Below, piece after piece: positions 35,999-43,990 of a stretch of 64,000 bases of DNA; position 1 is the first letter of the stretch; every line of letters starts with the position of its first letter. This DNA is from a virus, in the IMG/VR virus record IMGVR_UViG_3300042453_002018, positions 1 through 64,000 of that record, one strand, 5' to 3'. The translations under genes and the position numbers were made by a program. The notes under the pieces are model-generated. The model worked only from the letters and a program-made list of their open reading frames with translations, was not told where the DNA came from and searched no databases.

Positions 35999-36633
35999 AA
36001 ACCCTAGCACTATTTTTACATCAGCCGAAATGCTCTATTCAATCTGGTAACGGAATTATAAAAGCATTACACCCATTCTATAAATTTAAAATATTCACTA
36101 AACATGAAGTTGAAGACGATTTCTTTGATGACGTTGACATGGTTGTATTTCCTGGAGGTGTTGGTGATGCTGATTCTTGGGATTCTCTTCTCAAGTTTCA
36201 TAAATCCAGAATACAGAAGTTTGTTGCAAACGGTGGACGCTATCTGGGAATATGCATGGGTGCCTATTGGGCTGATCACACTTATTTTGGGCTATCTTCA
36301 GACTTCAGAGTCGATCAATACATTACAAGACCAAACACCGATACCAAAAGACCCCATGCAAAACAAATGAAAGTTACTTGGGATAATAAACCCGAAGAAC
36401 TTTTCTTTTATGATGGGTGTGCAATTTTTGGTGATGAAACAAAATATGATGTCATAGCACGATATCCTAATGGTGATGCAATGGCAGTTATACAGAATAG
36501 AATCGGTTTGATCGGCTGTCATCCAGAAGCAGAGCAACATTGGTATGAAGATTATACATGGATGAGAAAACGATGGAACGGCAGCAAAAACTATTTGCTG
36601 CTTGATTTTGTAAACAGATTAATGGAGAAGTAA
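35995..36633 (+). CDS. class I glutamine-amidotransferase-like protein
   Basis: 212 aa, GTG start overlapping the previous stop. VVFPGGVGDADSW, YLGICMGAYWA (nucleophile C87) and GLIGCHPEAE (catalytic His-x-Glu) match the amidotransferase fold, close to the biotin-protein-ligase N-domain type. No synthetase partner is fused. Substrate unknown. Confidence 0.75.
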   Translation: MKTLALFLHQPKCSIQSGNGIIKALHPFYKFKIFTKHEVEDDFFDDVDMVVFPGGVGDADSWDSLLKFHKSRIQKFVANGGRYLGICMGAYWADHTYFGLSSDFRVDQYITRPNTDTKRPHAKQMKVTWDNKPEELFFYDGCAIFGDETKYDVIARYPNGDAMAVIQNRIGLIGCHPEAEQHWYEDYTWMRKRWNGSKNYLLLDFVNRLMEK

Positions 36634-36634
36634 C

Positions 36635-36775
36635 ATGATAGGTGAAATTATTATGTGGGGTTTCTTTTCTGCATGGGGCTGGTTTGGTGCAACATACATT
36701 AAAGAAAAAATATGGCCAGAAAAACCACCAATAGTACAAGAAGAAAAAAAGGAAACAAAGAATGAACAAAAATAA
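36635..36775 (+). CDS. small membrane protein
   Basis: 46 aa. One membrane segment (IIMWGFFSAWGWFGATYI) then a charged tail ending in Lys/Glu. GGAG upstream; overlaps the next gene by 14 nt. Confidence 0.6.
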   Translation: MIGEIIMWGFFSAWGWFGATYIKEKIWPEKPPIVQEEKKETKNEQK

Positions 36776-36926
36776 AGATTACAGCAATTTTGAAACACAA
36801 AAAGAAATACTGTTAGACTACTTACAAGTAATGATTGCGATTGAAGATTGGCATGGCGTATCAGATGTGGCAAATGATTTGCGCGAATTAGAAGCAAAGC
36901 AAAATTCAAACTACAAAAGCAAATAA
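36762..36926 (+). CDS. small hypothetical protein
   Basis: 54 aa, helical and charged (LLDYLQVMIAIEDWHGVSD). Overlaps the preceding gene; no domain recognised. Confidence 0.5.
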   Translation: MNKNKDYSNFETQKEILLDYLQVMIAIEDWHGVSDVANDLRELEAKQNSNYKSK

Positions 36927-36935
36927 GGAGATATT

Positions 36936-37070
36936 ATGGCAAAGCAAACTGGTGTATCTAAACACAAAAAAGTACATAAACTGACTAAGCAAGGTGGACA
37001 TAATAAAACATCTAGCATGAGTAAAACTGAAAAACGCTCATTTAAAAAGTACAGAGGACAAGGAAAATGA
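36936..37070 (+). CDS. small highly basic protein
   Basis: 44 aa with about one third Lys/Arg/His (MAKQTGVSKHKKVHKLTKQ start). Good AAGGAG ribosome binding site and ATGA overlap with thioredoxin. Could bind nucleic acid. Confidence 0.55.
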   Translation: MAKQTGVSKHKKVHKLTKQGGHNKTSSMSKTEKRSFKKYRGQGK

Positions 37071-37312
37071 AGAAGATAGTTCGATTTACAGCATCGTGGT
37101 GTGGTCCCTGTAAAATGCTGGCTAAAACACTAGAAGAAGTGGACTCAAAACTACCAATTGAAGTTGTGGATATCGATATACATCCAGAAGTTGCAGCAGA
37201 ATTTGGCATTCGTGGTGTACCCACATTGGTGATTGTTGAAGATAATATACCATCAAAAAGATTAGTAGGAAATAAAACAAAACAAGAAATAGAGGCATTC
37301 ATCAATGATTAA
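37067..37312 (+). CDS. trx: thioredoxin
   Basis: 81 aa, short for a thioredoxin but with the full active site WCGPCK (11-16) and cis-Pro loop RGVPTLVI. Sits between nrdA and nrdB, so it likely reduces the NrdA Cys pair. Confidence 0.92.
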   Translation: MKKIVRFTASWCGPCKMLAKTLEEVDSKLPIEVVDIDIHPEVAAEFGIRGVPTLVIVEDNIPSKRLVGNKTKQEIEAFIND

Positions 37313-38297
37313 AAAGCACGACACAAAACTAACAGACGAAAGAACAGCGTTCAAGCCTTTCGCATATCCATGGGCATATGAAAGTTGGCTCAAACATGAA
37401 CAGAGTCATTGGCTTCATACTGAAGTACCTATGCTTGAAGATGTAAAAGATTGGAAGAATAAACTCACACAAGATGAGAAGAATTTTCTCACACACATTT
37501 TTAGATTTTTCACACAGGGTGATATTGACGTAGCTGGTGGTTATGTAAAGAATTATCTGCCATATTTTCCACAACCAGAAGTTCGTATGATGTTGTTGGG
37601 CTTTGCGGCGCGTGAAGCATTACACATTGCAGCATATTCACATTTGATTGAAACACTTGGTATGCCAGATACCACATATACGGAGTTTTTAGAATATGAA
37701 GAGATGCGTTCAAAACATGATTATGTTCTTGGTATTAGCACACAAAATGGCGATAGGGCTTCTACTGCTGCTCACATTGCAGTATTCTCTGCTTTTACCG
37801 AAGGAATGCAATTATTCAGTTCCTTTATCATGTTACTTAATTTTCCACGCACAGGCAAAATGAGAGGTATGGGACAAATCATTACGTGGTCAATCGTAGA
37901 TGAAACACAACACGCAGAGTCTATGATTAAATTGTTCCGTACATATATCGAAGAGAACAAAGAAATTTGGAACGATGATCTGAAAAGTAAAATTTATACC
38001 ATTGCAGAGAAAATGGTTGAACTTGAGGATAAGTTTATTGATTTGGCTTTTAACATGGGTGAGATGACTGGTCTAACAGCGGCAGATGTGAAGCAATACA
38101 TTCGTTATATTGCAGATCGTAGACTGATTTCACTTGGACTCAAAGGTGTATTCAAAGTTAAAAAGAATCCACTACCATGGGTAGAAGAAATGATTAATGC
38201 ACCAACACACACCAACTTTTTTGAAAATCGCGCAACAGATTATTCAAAGGGTGCATTGACAGGTAATTGGGAAACTGTATGGGGTAAGGCAGCGTAA
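37305..38297 (+). CDS. nrdB: ribonucleotide reductase beta subunit, class Ia
   Basis: 330 aa. Di-iron and radical site visible: AAREALHIAAY supplies Glu, His and the radical Tyr (E-x2-H-x3-Y); EGMQLFSS and VDETQHAES give the second Glu set and His. Overlaps thioredoxin by 8 nt. Makes the tyrosyl radical for NrdA. Confidence 0.96.
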   Translation: MIKKHDTKLTDERTAFKPFAYPWAYESWLKHEQSHWLHTEVPMLEDVKDWKNKLTQDEKNFLTHIFRFFTQGDIDVAGGYVKNYLPYFPQPEVRMMLLGFAAREALHIAAYSHLIETLGMPDTTYTEFLEYEEMRSKHDYVLGISTQNGDRASTAAHIAVFSAFTEGMQLFSSFIMLLNFPRTGKMRGMGQIITWSIVDETQHAESMIKLFRTYIEENKEIWNDDLKSKIYTIAEKMVELEDKFIDLAFNMGEMTGLTAADVKQYIRYIADRRLISLGLKGVFKVKKNPLPWVEEMINAPTHTNFFENRATDYSKGALTGNWETVWGKAA

Positions 38298-38299
38298 TA

Positions 38300-38306
38300 C
38301 TAAATA
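38300..38306 (+). promoter_or_regulatory. late promoter motif CTAAATA upstream of pstS
   Basis: CTAAATA just after the nrdB stop and about 105 nt before the pstS ATG. Confidence 0.45.
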
Positions 38307-38309
38307 TAA

Positions 38310-38336
38310 AGTCTGATTGTCTTCGGCGATTGGACT
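38310..38336 (+). terminator. hairpin between nrdB and pstS
   Basis: AGTCTGATTG (38310-38319) can pair with CGATTGGACT (38327-38336), 10 pairs of which three are G-T. Followed by A-rich DNA, not a T-run, so a terminator role is uncertain; it may be a leader structure. Confidence 0.35.
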
Positions 38337-38356
38337 ATTAAAAAAAATTCCAAATT

Positions 38357-38374
38357 GTGACGGTTCCGTTACAG
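38357..38374 (-). promoter_or_regulatory. Pho-box-like operator before pstS
   Basis: On the minus strand CTGTAAC-GGAA-CCGTCAC has the 7-4-7 form of a PhoB box (consensus CTGTCAT then CTGTCAC), with two mismatches in the first half and one in the second. The same bases form a near-perfect inverted repeat (TGTGACGG/CCGTTACA). 37 nt upstream of the pstS ATG. Confidence 0.45.
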
Positions 38375-38411
38375 CAGAATAATTTTAGTAGTCTAACTCA
38401 AAGGAGATAAT

Positions 38412-39434
38412 ATGAAGAAGTTTTTAGTATCATTGTTACTTTTCACAGGAGTCGCATCCGCAGCAGAATTAACTGGCGCTGGTGCGACTTTTCCATTTCC
38501 AATCTATGCTAAATGGGCTGAAGCATACAAGGCAGCAACAGGCATAGGTCTGAATTATCAATCAATTGGTTCCGGTGGCGGCATCAAACAAATCAAAGCA
38601 AAGACAGTTGATTTTGGTGCAAGTGATATGCCATTGAAGCCTGAAGAATTAGACAAAGAAGGTCTAATTCAATTTCCAGCAGTAATTGGCGGTGTAGTGC
38701 CAGTATTCAATCTTGATGGTATATCAGCAGGTCAATTAAAATTAACACCAGAAGTTATTGCAAACATTCATCTTGGTAAAATCACAAAATGGAATGATAA
38801 ATCAATCGTTGATTTGAATCCTGGTGTCAATCTACCATCATTAGCAATCACAGTTGTTCATCGTGCAGACGGTTCAGGTACTACATTTATTTGGACAAAC
38901 TTTTTAGGTAAAGCAAATGCAGAGTTTGCGAAAACTGTTGGTGAAGGCACAGCAGTAAAATGGCCAGTTGGTGTAGGTGGTAAGGGTAATGAAGGTGTTG
39001 CTGTTCAAGTGCAACGTATCAAAGGTGCATTTGGTTATGTTGAATATGCATACGCAAAAAGAAACAAAATTGCACACGCACAATTAAAGAATCGTGATGG
39101 TGTTTTTGTACAACCAAGCGATGATTCATTCAAAGCCGCAGCAGCAAATGCAGATTGGAATAACGCACCAGGAATGTATTTGTTACTCACATGGCAAACA
39201 GGTAAAGAAGCGTGGCCAGCAACAGGCGCAAGTTTTATTCTCATGCATAAACAACAAGCAGATAGTTTAACAGGTCGTGCAGTTTTGAAATTCTTTGATT
39301 GGAGTTGGAAGAATGGCGCCAAGATGAGTGAAGAACTAGAATACGTTCATTTACCACAATCAGTCATCAAATTAAACCAAGACAATTGGAAAAAAGACTT
39401 AAAAGGTCCTGACAACAACCCAATTTGGAAATAA
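38412..39434 (+). CDS. pstS: PstS, periplasmic phosphate-binding protein
   Basis: 340 aa. Signal peptide of 17 residues ending ASA. GAGATFPFPIYAKW, SIGSGGGIKQI, DFGASDMPL and RADGSGTTFIW carry the phosphate-binding Ser/Asp/Arg/Thr loops of PstS. No ABC transporter genes nearby, so it would feed the host PstCAB. Phage pstS is known from cyanophages. Strong AAGGAG; porin gene 9 nt downstream. Confidence 0.97.
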   Translation: MKKFLVSLLLFTGVASAAELTGAGATFPFPIYAKWAEAYKAATGIGLNYQSIGSGGGIKQIKAKTVDFGASDMPLKPEELDKEGLIQFPAVIGGVVPVFNLDGISAGQLKLTPEVIANIHLGKITKWNDKSIVDLNPGVNLPSLAITVVHRADGSGTTFIWTNFLGKANAEFAKTVGEGTAVKWPVGVGGKGNEGVAVQVQRIKGAFGYVEYAYAKRNKIAHAQLKNRDGVFVQPSDDSFKAAAANADWNNAPGMYLLLTWQTGKEAWPATGASFILMHKQQADSLTGRAVLKFFDWSWKNGAKMSEELEYVHLPQSVIKLNQDNWKKDLKGPDNNPIWK

Positions 39435-39443
39435 GGATAAATT

Positions 39444-40850
39444 ATGAAACTATTTAAAAAATTATCTATCGTAGTTGCACTTGCAGCAGTAATTCCTGCA
39501 TATGCTGATGAGTATAAAGATACATTGAATATTCTAAGAGAGAAGAATATAATCACTCAAAAAGAATATGAATCAAAACTCAATGCATATGAAGAAAAAG
39601 AAGAAAACAAAAAGTTTGCAGAACAAAGAATCGATAAAGATGTTAGTGATTCGGTCAAATATAGACAAGCAAGAGCAAACGACGGTTCAGTCACAGAAAA
39701 TGGACTTGGACTCAAATCAAAAGATGGTAACAATACGGCGCAGTTTACAGGTCGAATTCACATGGACTATCGACACTACACACCAGATTACGGTGTCGGT
39801 CAAACCACGGATTCGTATCAGAACTTAGCAGAAGTTCGTCGTGCAAGATTTGGTGTTCGTGGCCAGTTTGCAAAAGACTTCAAATATCAATTACTAGCAA
39901 ACTTTGGTGCAAGTGATGGCTTTAGTTCTACATCATCAACAGCAGATGAGATGTGGGTAAACTATGCAGCAAATCCAGAAATGCAATTTCAATTTGGTTT
40001 ATTCAAGATGCCATTTAGTCTTGAACAAATGACAAGTTCAAACAATCTAGATTTTATGGAACGTAGTTTGATTGGTCAGAATGATACTGAATTTATTCCT
40101 GCAAAAGAAACTGGTTTCATGTTACATGGTGTGCCAAAAGCTGGTCTTACATATGCTATAGCAGCAAGTAGAGGCAAATCCAATAAGAGCGCAGAGTTCG
40201 ATGGACTTGATTATATTGGTCGTGTAACAACTAATATTGCTGAACTAACAGGCAGCAAAGCATATACTGCACACTTGGGTGCAGCATACAGCACAGGTGA
40301 AATTAAGAGTGGTGTTGCACCAGCCAGTGGTAGAACAGAATCTCGTATGCAGTCTGGTTGGTTTACCGGTCCTGCATTGGGTGGTGCTACTACAAGAACA
40401 CGACAGGGACTTGAAGCAGCATTTGCATATAACGGTTTAAAAGTTCAAGGCGAACAGTTCAATTTTAAATATGATGCTGCAACAGGTAGTGACCAAGAAA
40501 TCAAAGGGTACTATGTACAAGCAGTTTATAATTTAACTGGTGAATCACATGCATACAAAGATGGTGCGTTTGGTTGGATTAAACCAAATAATCCAATCGA
40601 CAAAGGTGGTCGTGGTGCATGGCAAGTTGGTGTGCGTATGAGTGAGTTTGATGCAAGTGATGTATCCGTTGCAACAGGCAAATCAAATCGTGCTACTGCT
40701 ATGACATATGGCATCACCTGGTTCTGTACCGACAATCTACGTTTCATGTTAAACTATGTTGATACTAAGTTTGATGCGTTAGTTGGTTCTTCAGGTAGTC
40801 GTGTAACAGGTGATAAAGCAATTATGTTTAGAAGTCAATTAAGCTTCTAA
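39444..40850 (+). CDS. OprP/OprO-type phosphate-selective outer-membrane porin
   Basis: 468 aa. Signal peptide ending AYA; N-terminal coiled coil (about 25-60), then a beta-barrel with alternating strands (TGRIHMDYRHY, EVRRARFGVRGQF, FQFGLFKMPFSLEQM). EVRRARFGVRG and the GLFKMPFSLE loop are typical of the OprO/OprP family. It ends in Phe (FRSQLSF), the BamA recognition residue, so it looks intact and exportable. Nine nt after pstS. Could import phosphate or mask host receptors. Confidence 0.9.
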   Translation: MKLFKKLSIVVALAAVIPAYADEYKDTLNILREKNIITQKEYESKLNAYEEKEENKKFAEQRIDKDVSDSVKYRQARANDGSVTENGLGLKSKDGNNTAQFTGRIHMDYRHYTPDYGVGQTTDSYQNLAEVRRARFGVRGQFAKDFKYQLLANFGASDGFSSTSSTADEMWVNYAANPEMQFQFGLFKMPFSLEQMTSSNNLDFMERSLIGQNDTEFIPAKETGFMLHGVPKAGLTYAIAASRGKSNKSAEFDGLDYIGRVTTNIAELTGSKAYTAHLGAAYSTGEIKSGVAPASGRTESRMQSGWFTGPALGGATTRTRQGLEAAFAYNGLKVQGEQFNFKYDAATGSDQEIKGYYVQAVYNLTGESHAYKDGAFGWIKPNNPIDKGGRGAWQVGVRMSEFDASDVSVATGKSNRATAMTYGITWFCTDNLRFMLNYVDTKFDALVGSSGSRVTGDKAIMFRSQLSF

Positions 40851-40859
40851 ATTTTCACT

Positions 40860-40866
40860 CTAAATA
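40860..40866 (+). promoter_or_regulatory. late promoter motif CTAAATA before secreted-protein gene
   Basis: CTAAATA 26 nt before the ATG at 40886, overlapping the 5' arm of the hairpin at 40862. Confidence 0.5.
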
Positions 40867-40900
40867 GGTATTTCAAGGAGGTATTATGAAATACCTATTT
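40862..40900 (+). promoter_or_regulatory. perfect 14-bp hairpin presenting the ribosome binding site
   Basis: AAATAGGTATTTCA (40862-40875) and TGAAATACCTATTT (40887-40900) are exact complements; the 11-nt loop AGGAGGTATTA contains the Shine-Dalgarno AGGAGG and the A of the ATG. May control translation of the 40886 gene. Confidence 0.7.
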
Positions 40901-41338
40901 TCCTTTATAATTGCCGCATTTTTGACTATTTCTGCATTTGCGGCAAATCAATTTGAACTCAGATTTGAAGGTAACAAAGTCATTCATCAAGATTCCGACT
41001 GGGAATTTCTAATGCATGAACATGGCTACAATTTCTCAATGAGTAAAAAAATTGATATGCTAGATAAAGATAGTTTTATCGTGCATTCATTTATTGAGTT
41101 TGATTATCCTTATACATATAGTATGTTTAATGAGCCTACGCATAAAATATATACAATGGGTGTTATAAGTTGCTCAAGAAAAGCGATTATGTTATTACGA
41201 CAGATTTATGTCAAAACGGATAGTGAGATACAAATAATTCAACCAATTCAACCAAACGAGTACGTTTCTGAACTTGAGATGCCAGACACCGCAAGACATC
41301 AAATGTACCTTAGAGTATGCTCAGGAGAAATAGTATGA
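40886..41338 (+). CDS. secreted protein of unknown function
   Basis: 150 aa with signal peptide (FIIAAFLTISAFA, cleavage after AFA). Two Cys in the mature part (ISCSRKA, LRVCSGE) could be bridged. The layout recalls small periplasmic surface-adhesin-E-like proteins, but the match is weak. Followed by a secreted nuclease with ATGA overlap. Confidence 0.65.
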   Translation: MKYLFSFIIAAFLTISAFAANQFELRFEGNKVIHQDSDWEFLMHEHGYNFSMSKKIDMLDKDSFIVHSFIEFDYPYTYSMFNEPTHKIYTMGVISCSRKAIMLLRQIYVKTDSEIQIIQPIQPNEYVSELEMPDTARHQMYLRVCSGEIV

Positions 41339-41778
41339 AAAAACTTTATGCAGCAGTAGGATTTTTATTCCTATGTTTATTTTTACCGACACAAGCAAAA
41401 ACACCAGAAGGTGTGATGTATGATGCACAAATTGTCCGTGTCAATGATGGTGACACAGTAGTGATTGCAGCACCATTTTTACCAAAGCCATTAAAGCCAG
41501 AACTGGCAGTTCGTATTTATGGAGTAGACACACCAGAGAAAGGTTTTCGTGCAAAATGTCCACAGGAAGATGAACGGGGTAAGTTGGCTACAAAATTTAC
41601 AACCAATGCAGTCGCAAAATCCTCTAAGCGCCAAGTTGTACTTTACGACTGGGATAAATTTGGTGGTCGTGTATTGGGTGATATCGTTTTAGATGGACAA
41701 AGTCTTCGTGCTATGCTCATTCAAAATGGTTTTGCGCGTGAATACTTTGGTGAAGCTAAACAATCATGGTGTAATTAA
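41335..41778 (+). CDS. secreted staphylococcal-nuclease-like (thermonuclease) protein
   Basis: 147 aa. Signal peptide (FLFLCLFLPTQA). The SNase core is intact: RVNDGDTVVI with the calcium Asp (38/40), AVRIYGVDTPEKG with catalytic R60 and E68, and GGRVLGD with R112. Exported Ca-dependent DNA/RNA hydrolase, which could release phosphate-rich nucleotides near the PstS/porin products, or degrade DNA of rivals. ATG at 41335 follows CAGGAG. Confidence 0.88.
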   Translation: MKKLYAAVGFLFLCLFLPTQAKTPEGVMYDAQIVRVNDGDTVVIAAPFLPKPLKPELAVRIYGVDTPEKGFRAKCPQEDERGKLATKFTTNAVAKSSKRQVVLYDWDKFGGRVLGDIVLDGQSLRAMLIQNGFAREYFGEAKQSWCN

Positions 41779-41780
41779 TC

Positions 41781-41939
41781 ATGAGGATACAACACGAATG
41801 TACCGCGTGTGGATCGGAGTTTACGATTTCTTATAACGAAATGCAAACCGAAACAGATCCAACCCATTGTCCTTTTTGTGGTGAATATTTGATACTTGAT
41901 GATGAGAGTTTTGATGATGAAGACGACGAGCCTTTATGA
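41781..41939 (+). CDS. small zinc-ribbon protein
   Basis: 52 aa. CTAC (7-10) and CPFC (30-33) form a zinc ribbon, then an Asp/Glu-rich tail. Next to a GIY-YIG-like gene with ATGA overlap. Confidence 0.65.
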   Translation: MRIQHECTACGSEFTISYNEMQTETDPTHCPFCGEYLILDDESFDDEDDEPL

Positions 41940-42355
41940 CATGGTACTACGATAGTGCTCCATATCAATATGATGAGGTGCCTTTTGGCTTTGTGTATCT
42001 GATAGAAAATCTTCTCACAGGAAAAAAATATATTGGACGCAAATACTTTACATGTGCTGGCTACAAGCAAGTCAACGGCAAGAAAAAAAAGATACGAAAA
42101 CCTTCAGACTGGCAAACATATTGGGGTTCCAATGAGACACTCAAAAGAGAAATCGCAGAATCTGGAGAAAGTAACTACAGGCGAATAATTCTTCATTTAT
42201 GTAAAAGTAAGTCTGAGTGTGCATATTGGGAAACGTATGAGATACTATCACGACATGCACTATTAAGTGAGAATTATTACAACGACTGGGTTACGGCAAA
42301 AATACGCAAAGACCATCTTAAATCTATTGTGCAGAGCAGCAAAAATACTATATAA
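41936..42355 (+). CDS. GIY-YIG-like putative nuclease
   Basis: 139 aa. GFVYLIENLLTGKKYIGRKYF (18-38) fits the GIY-YIG core: VYLI, then KYIGRK. WGSNETLKREI and the Glu in CAYWETYEIL may complete the site. Related proteins occur widely in T4-like marine phages; whether it cuts DNA is unproven. Confidence 0.65.
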   Translation: MTWYYDSAPYQYDEVPFGFVYLIENLLTGKKYIGRKYFTCAGYKQVNGKKKKIRKPSDWQTYWGSNETLKREIAESGESNYRRIILHLCKSKSECAYWETYEILSRHALLSENYYNDWVTAKIRKDHLKSIVQSSKNTI

Positions 42356-42403
42356 TAGTAGAACGGTGCCTAATGGGCCGTTTAACTTTTACAGGAGAAA
42401 ATT

Positions 42404-42655
42404 ATGCTTTGGAATACACAACCTCAATTTCCTACATTTTACACATGGAATGACATTCAACGTAAAGCTGAAGAGATGACGATTAAGACTATTGACTTTA
42501 ATAAAGTTGTGGTCGATCACACTATTGCCTATTTTGACAGCGTTACAGATAATCATTTTACTACATATACAAAGAAAGTAGTAAACTTGAATAAGAATGT
42601 AGCAGAGGATGCAAAAAAAATCATTAAGTCTGAAATCAAGGAAGCTAAAGCTTGA
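42404..42655 (+). CDS. small helical protein
   Basis: 83 aa with an amphipathic helical C-terminal half (KKVVNLNKNVAEDAKKII), loosely phasin-like. CAGGAG before the ATG. Upstream TATATAAT at 42348 suggests its own promoter. Confidence 0.6.
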   Translation: MLWNTQPQFPTFYTWNDIQRKAEEMTIKTIDFNKVVVDHTIAYFDSVTDNHFTTYTKKVVNLNKNVAEDAKKIIKSEIKEAKA

Positions 42656-42869
42656 TATAGAGGGCAAGACAAAATTTTTTGATTCGGTAACTAGAGGTGG
42701 GTGGTGGATTAAGTTCTCCACCTACCGTGATCATTATATCTTACTAATGATTATATCAAAATATACAGGTCAAACAATTATTCGATATTACGCAGAAGAA
42801 CAAGACGCAGTAGCCTTTATAAATTTTATTACTACATGTAACGCACAAAATACATTTCATTCAGTATAG
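42609..42869 (+). CDS. hypothetical protein
   Basis: 86 aa, overlapping the previous gene by 47 nt if it starts at the ATG at 42609; the conserved-looking part begins later (LDIEGKTKFFDS). No known domain. The start is uncertain. Confidence 0.5.
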   Translation: MQKKSLSLKSRKLKLDIEGKTKFFDSVTRGGWWIKFSTYRDHYILLMIISKYTGQTIIRYYAEEQDAVAFINFITTCNAQNTFHSV

Positions 42870-42877
42870 GAGTTGTT

Positions 42878-43498
42878 ATGAACATTTATGAGTCTTTGAA
42901 GAATACCCGCACTATGATTGATTCTTTACTGATAGACGCACCTCTTGAGTTCAATTCTATTCCCATTCCCAATCCAATAGAGCAAGTCAAACTTGCAGCC
43001 GATGCTTGTGTGAAAGCATTGAATGCAGGTAACAAGATATTCTTTATGGGTAATGGTGGTTCAGCAGCCGAAGCACAGCACCTTGCTGGTGAACTTGTTT
43101 CATTTTTTATGCAGAAAAGTAAACCGTATGCAGCAATCGCATTAAACACGGACACTTCGGTTATGACGGCAATTGCAAATGATTTGGGTTATCAGCATGT
43201 ATTTTCACGCCAAATCGAGGCGTTAGGAAAACCAGGTGATATAGCAATTTATTTGTCCACATCAGGTCTCTCTAAAAATATTTTAGAAGCGATGGGAGTT
43301 GCAAAAAACATGGGCATAATTAATATTGCGTTTACGGGTATGAAGACTAGATACATGAATAATTATTCAGATTATTACATTGCAATACCATCCACATCAA
43401 CGCCTTTAATACAAGAAGGTCATTTGATTTTGGGGCATATATTATGTGAAATGATTGAGGAAAGTATAGAATCCAAAACACTTCACGACAATTTCTAA
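42878..43498 (+). CDS. gmhA: phosphoheptose isomerase (sedoheptulose-7-P isomerase)
   Basis: 206 aa SIS-fold enzyme. GNGGSAAEAQHLAGELV (53-69) and STSGLSKNILEA (near 128) are the GmhA sugar-phosphate loops; the C-terminal EGHLILGHILCEMIE supplies the active-site Glu/His helix. It converts sedoheptulose-7-P to heptose-7-P. Its substrate is the same as that predicted for the cyclase at 16077. Confidence 0.88.
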   Translation: MNIYESLKNTRTMIDSLLIDAPLEFNSIPIPNPIEQVKLAADACVKALNAGNKIFFMGNGGSAAEAQHLAGELVSFFMQKSKPYAAIALNTDTSVMTAIANDLGYQHVFSRQIEALGKPGDIAIYLSTSGLSKNILEAMGVAKNMGIINIAFTGMKTRYMNNYSDYYIAIPSTSTPLIQEGHLILGHILCEMIEESIESKTLHDNF

Positions 43499-43501
43499 TG
43501 C

Positions 43502-43816
43502 ATGCCTACACAGAAAACTTGTCCTAGATGTGGTGTAACACACAATAAACGTGGACCATATTGTTCCCGCTCATGTGGTAATGTGCGTGAGCATACTGAA
43601 GAAGACAAGGCAATTAGATCCGTTAAACTAACCGAGTATCATTTAACACCAGAAGGTGCAGCAACACGCGAAAAATCATCCCGAATGATATCAGCAAAAA
43701 ATAGCGGGAAAGATTGGGAAGAAGTGGGAGTTGAAGACTTTGCAGTAAACATTCCAGATGTTACAGATTATGTGGCTGAGTATGATGAAACATGGAACAG
43801 AGCAGAGAGGTGGTAA
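43502..43816 (+). CDS. zinc-ribbon protein, conserved in T4-like phages
   Basis: 104 aa. CPRC (7-10) and CSRSC (21-25) in a ribbon with HNKRGPYCSRSCGNVREH, then an acidic tail. The same N-terminal signature occurs in many T4-like marine phages. Confidence 0.7.
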   Translation: MPTQKTCPRCGVTHNKRGPYCSRSCGNVREHTEEDKAIRSVKLTEYHLTPEGAATREKSSRMISAKNSGKDWEEVGVEDFAVNIPDVTDYVAEYDETWNRAERW

Positions 43817-43817
43817 A

Positions 43818-43949
43818 ATGAAAGCATTTATCATAATATTATTTACCGTATTCATGGTAATGGCAATGAATACTGGTGATTGGCTTGCTTATGTACTAGT
43901 AATGATTGGATTTGCGGTCATGATGTACTACATGGATGAGTTAGAGTGA
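43818..43949 (+). CDS. small membrane protein
   Basis: 43 aa, two hydrophobic stretches (FIIILFTVFMVMA and YVLVMIGFAVMMYY). ATG at 43818 follows GAGAGGTGG. Confidence 0.6.
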   Translation: MKAFIIILFTVFMVMAMNTGDWLAYVLVMIGFAVMMYYMDELE

Positions 43950-43954
43950 AATCG

Positions 43955-43983
43955 TTGACAATTACGATATATCGCTATATAAT
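43955..43983 (+). promoter_or_regulatory. perfect sigma-70 promoter
   Basis: TTGACA, 17 bp, TATAAT. The -10 ends 7 nt before the ATG at 43991, predicting a leaderless mRNA. Confidence 0.85.
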
Positions 43984-43990
43984 TTGATAT

